Below, piece after piece: positions 49,020 to 51,814 of a DNA stretch of 51,814 nucleotides. A program made the translations under genes and the position numbers. The stretch comes from JARRQB01 sp965368585 (GTDB lineage: Bacteria > Pseudomonadota > Gammaproteobacteria > Chromatiales > Chromatiaceae), in the NCBI GenBank assembly GCA_965368585.1, contig CBDUNM010000019.1, positions 1 to 51,814 of the forward strand. Direction: 5' to 3'. The notes under the pieces are model-generated. The model had not been told where the DNA came from and did not search any database. It was given only the letters and a program-made list of their open reading frames with translations. How positions within the stretch are numbered: position 1 is the first letter of the stretch; every line of letters starts with the position of its first letter.

Positions 49020-51814
49020 GATAGCGGCCTGAACAATTCTTCCACATCGTCCTCGGTCCATTGCGGATTGGCGCCTCCACCGCGATCGTACAAACCGTCG
49101 GCGAGCGCCTGTTTACGCGCCTGCAGCGCCTGGATCCGCTCCTCCACCGTACCGGTACTGATCAACCTGTAGACGAAAACCGGGTTTTCCTGGCCGATCC
49201 GATGGGCCCGGTCGGTGGCCTGGCGTTCCGCTGCCGGATTCCACCAGGGATCGTAGTGAATAACCGTGTCGGCCGCCGTGAGGTTGAGGCCGACGCCGCC
49301 CGCCTTGAGGCTGACCAGGAACAAGCGCACCGCACCGCTTTGAAAAAGCCCGATGGGCGTCGATCTGTCACGCACGTCGCCGGTGAGCTTGACATATTCG
49401 ATACCCAATCCCTGCACGGCCTGTTCGATCAGCGCAAGCATCGAGGTGAACTGAGAAAACAGCAAAACGCGGCGCCCCTCTGCAATCATCTCGGGCAGCA
49501 CGTCCAGGAGCCAGGCGAGTTTCACCGACGTTCTCGCCCGCCCCTCTGCGGCGACACCCAGCAGGCGCGGATCGCAACAGACCTGGCGCAACTTGAGCAA
49601 GGCACTGAGAATCACCATGCCGCTGCGGGCGACGCCTTTGTCGTCCACCTCCGCACGCACCCGCCGGTGCATGTCGCGGCGTATGTTTTCGTAAAGCTCG
49701 CGTTGTGTCTCCGTCAACTCCAGCGTATGCAGAATTTCGGTCTTGGAGGGCAGCTCGGGAGCTACCGCCTGCTTGGTTCTTCGCAGCAGGAATGGACGGA
49801 TACGCCGCCGCAGGCGCTCGGCCGAACCTTCGTCGCCGTCGTTTTCGATCGGCTTACGGCAATACAGGCGGAACTGCCGCTCATTGCCCAACAGGCCCGG
49901 CAACAGAAGATCGAACAATGCCCAAAGCTCTCCCAGGTGGTTTTCCAGCGGCGTGCCCGTGAGGCACAACCGGTGTCTTGCCTTGCACTCGCGAACGATC
50001 GCGCTCGCCTTCGCCCGCGGGTTCTTGACGATCTGCGCCTCATCCAGGATCAGCAGGTAATATTCCTGTGCCAGCAGACGCTCGCGATCGCGCAGCAACA
50101 GCGGGTACGACGTGATCACCAGATCGAGCCGCGACAGTTCGTCGTACAGCGCGTGTCGCTGCGGTCCGTGCAAGACCCTTACCGCCAGGTCCGGCGCAAA
50201 CCGCTGAGTCGCACCCCGCCATCCGTCCAACAGACTGGTGGGTACGACCACGAGGCTCGGCCCGGTCAGTCGTCCCTGCTCCTTCTCGCAAAGCAAATGG
50301 GCCAGCGCCTGGACCGTCTTCCCCAGCCCCATGTCGTCGGCCAGTATTCCTGCCAGGCGATGTTCCCGCAAGAACTGCAGCCAGTCCAGACCCTGTTGCT
50401 GATAGGGGCGAAGTTCGGTTCGCAGCCCTGCGGGCGCATCGACCCTGGGGATGGTCTCGATGTTGCGCAGCTCACCGGCCAACCTCTGCAGCTGTTCGTG
50501 GCCCAACCACCGCAGAGGCTCGTCGTCACCCGCATCGGCACTCAGCTCCGCCAGGCGCAAGAGCTGAAAGCGACCGAGCCGCAGGCGCTGCCGTTCGTCC
50601 AGGCGCTCGTCGTACAATTCATAGAACGTGTCCAGAATCTGGCGTGCGCGATCCCGGCCCAGCAACAGAAAGCGTCCGTCCGGCAATCGCAACGGCAGGC
50701 CGCGCGCTTCGACCGGGTCGCGCTCGCGGCGATCCTGCGGCTGGCTGCGCAACCATTGCGCCAGCAGCGGAAGCAGATTGACCCTGCGACCATCCAGCCT
50801 CACGCCGAAGGTTACGCTGCAGCGATCGCCCTCGAGCGTCTCCAACTCCCCATACCAGTGTTCGGCGCGCGCCAACCGGTAGGGAAAGTCCACGGCGACG
50901 CTGCAGCGCCAACCCTGCGCTGCCAACGCGTTGAAGTCGCGAAACTGCAAGTCCAGCCAGGGTAGCGGGTCGTCTTGCAAGGTCAGGCAGTCGCATTCCT
51001 GATGGACCTTGTCCTGCACGGACAGGCCATAAGCAACCAATTGCTCCAGGGCGCCGCGTTCGGCCTGTTCGTCGCGCGGCAGCCGTTTGAGCGTCGCATC
51101 GACGAACACTGCCGCGGGCGAATGCCGACCGACACGGATGCCGTGGTACTCGAACGACAGCATGGCCACAGGCCCGCCCCGGTCGCACAGCTGCAAACAC
51201 GGTCGAGGTCTGGTGACCGGGTAGTCCTCGATGACGACGTCATGCAACGCAGGCCAAGCGACACCGGGATAGCGCCGCCGCAATTCGTTCGTGACGCGTG
51301 ATACCTGTTCTGGGGGCACCGGCGCCATGGCCATCAAGGTTCCGACGAGGTCGGCGGGCATATCGGTCTGCAGTGGCACGCACCTGGCCCGCCGTTCGTC
51401 CAGATACCACGGCATGGCGAGCAACACGACCGGCTGCTTGTCCCAACTCAAGCGTTGACCGCCATGGCGGTCAAATTGCCAACAGGGCTTCACCGGCTGC
51501 GGTTCCGCCAGTGCGAGCGCGCGTCCACCAACGCTGTTCAAATGACAACGTCCGGTCGCCAGCATGGCGCGCAACATGCGCTCGCCCCGCGCACCCTGCA
51601 GCGATACGGGCAGCGTCCCGGCCACGCGGCGCAGCTCCGTGAGGATCTCGAGGTCGGCGCGCAGCAGGAAGCGCGGCGGGGTCCCCCGCAGCGCCCAGGC
51701 CGGTTCGTAGCGGCGATCGTCGCCACAGTTGCCGCCAGCGGTCGTTTTCACATACCGGGCGTCCGCACGCACGCTGGTCGAACTATCCTGCTCACAGCTC
51801 AGCACATACACGAG
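49016..51814 (-). CDS. SNF2-family DEAD/DEAH-box helicase (amino terminus outside window)
   Basis: About 930 codons present, frame still open at the right edge, so the true start and any amino-terminal domain (a SWIM zinc finger is common in such proteins) may be missing. SF2 ATPase: motif I ADDMGLGKTVQALAHLLCEK, VVPTSLLDGW, DEAQ box LLILDEAQIVKNPRAKASAI, motif III LCLTGTPLENHLGELWALFD, then RPFLLRRTKQAVAPELPSKT. Second lobe: VLLFSQFTSMLALIEQAVQG, LVSLKAGGVGLNLTAADTVI, YDPWWNPAAERQATDRAHRI and GQENPVFVYRLISTGTVEER. Motifs V and VI are intact, so an active DNA translocase is expected. The ~430 residues before motif I are a large region of unclear function. It is coupled to the downstream helical protein. 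Confidence 0.93.
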   Translation of the reverse strand, partial: LVYVLSCEQDSSTSVRADARYVKTTAGGNCGDDRRYEPAWALRGTPPRFLLRADLEILTELRRVAGTLPVSLQGARGERMLRAMLATGRCHLNSVGGRALALAEPQPVKPCWQFDRHGGQRLSWDKQPVVLLAMPWYLDERRARCVPLQTDMPADLVGTLMAMAPVPPEQVSRVTNELRRRYPGVAWPALHDVVIEDYPVTRPRPCLQLCDRGGPVAMLSFEYHGIRVGRHSPAAVFVDATLKRLPRDEQAERGALEQLVAYGLSVQDKVHQECDCLTLQDDPLPWLDLQFRDFNALAAQGWRCSVAVDFPYRLARAEHWYGELETLEGDRCSVTFGVRLDGRRVNLLPLLAQWLRSQPQDRRERDPVEARGLPLRLPDGRFLLLGRDRARQILDTFYELYDERLDERQRLRLGRFQLLRLAELSADAGDDEPLRWLGHEQLQRLAGELRNIETIPRVDAPAGLRTELRPYQQQGLDWLQFLREHRLAGILADDMGLGKTVQALAHLLCEKEQGRLTGPSLVVVPTSLLDGWRGATQRFAPDLAVRVLHGPQRHALYDELSRLDLVITSYPLLLRDRERLLAQEYYLLILDEAQIVKNPRAKASAIVRECKARHRLCLTGTPLENHLGELWALFDLLLPGLLGNERQFRLYCRKPIENDGDEGSAERLRRRIRPFLLRRTKQAVAPELPSKTEILHTLELTETQRELYENIRRDMHRRVRAEVDDKGVARSGMVILSALLKLRQVCCDPRLLGVAAEGRARTSVKLAWLLDVLPEMIAEGRRVLLFSQFTSMLALIEQAVQGLGIEYVKLTGDVRDRSTPIGLFQSGAVRLFLVSLKAGGVGLNLTAADTVIHYDPWWNPAAERQATDRAHRIGQENPVFVYRLISTGTVEERIQALQARKQALADGLYDRGGGANPQWTEDDVEELFRPLS

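Overview
The window looks like a chromosomal segment of a free-living, motile gammaproteobacterium. This rests on three things seen in the sequence: the block tRNA-Leu / rnr-rlmB / rpsF-rpsR-(DUF2232)-rplI-dnaB-radA, which has the Pseudomonas/Chromatiales-type order; the FleQ/FleSR flagellar regulators next to fliEFGHIJ; and an XrtA/PEP-CTERM-type exopolysaccharide regulatory block. Base composition is GC-rich throughout, with no phage and no CRISPR array. Species cannot be named from the sequence; an uncultured or thioautotroph-like gammaproteobacterium is an inference.

Layout. 1-1710 (-): amino-terminal half of SMC, cut by the window edge. 1901-3614 (+): QueF, overlapping an FGGY sugar kinase. 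3680-11712 (-): phosphoglycosyltransferase, prsK, prsR and prsT, the regulatory and TPR part of an XrtA exopolysaccharide system; divergent from it (+) are a UDP-sugar dehydrogenase and a UDP-uronate epimerase (11996-14319). 14307-19168 (-): alaC-hom-thrC plus an RpfE/COG4255-like gene, i.e. aspartate-family amino acid synthesis. 19324-19692 (+): Mth938-like protein. 19830-29693 (-): fliJ, I, H, G, F, E, then fleR, fleS and fleQ. Two well-matched sigma-54 promoters sit just upstream of fliE and fleS, so FleQ -> FleSR -> FliE operon control can be read from the DNA.

29940-31895 (+): CorB/HlyC-type membrane protein and a PilZ protein. 31913-33523 (-): M48 peptidase and two YbjQ-family proteins. 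33583-42080 (-): radA, dnaB, rplI, DUF2232 protein, rpsR, rpsF, rlmB and rnr. The rpsF leader can fold into an S6:S18-type autoregulatory structure, and a terminator-like hairpin lies 20 nt before the dnaB start. 42207-42293 (+): tRNA-Leu(CAG). 42682-45683 (-): an MBOAT O-acyltransferase and an SGNH-like membrane partner, separated by a ~160-bp MITE-like element whose inverted repeats occupy almost the whole intergenic gap. 45684-46751: a long gene-poor gap. 46752-47735 (+): malate dehydrogenase with clear promoter, RBS and terminator. 47826-51814 (-): SNF2-family helicase (5' end outside the window) translationally coupled to an uncharacterised helical protein.

I do not see one clear new multi-gene system. 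The most checkable leads are the MITE-like element, the helicase/unknown-protein pair, the four-cysteine insertion in threonine synthase, the ribosomal leader, the dnaB hairpin/promoter arrangement, and the PrsT that lacks a lipobox.
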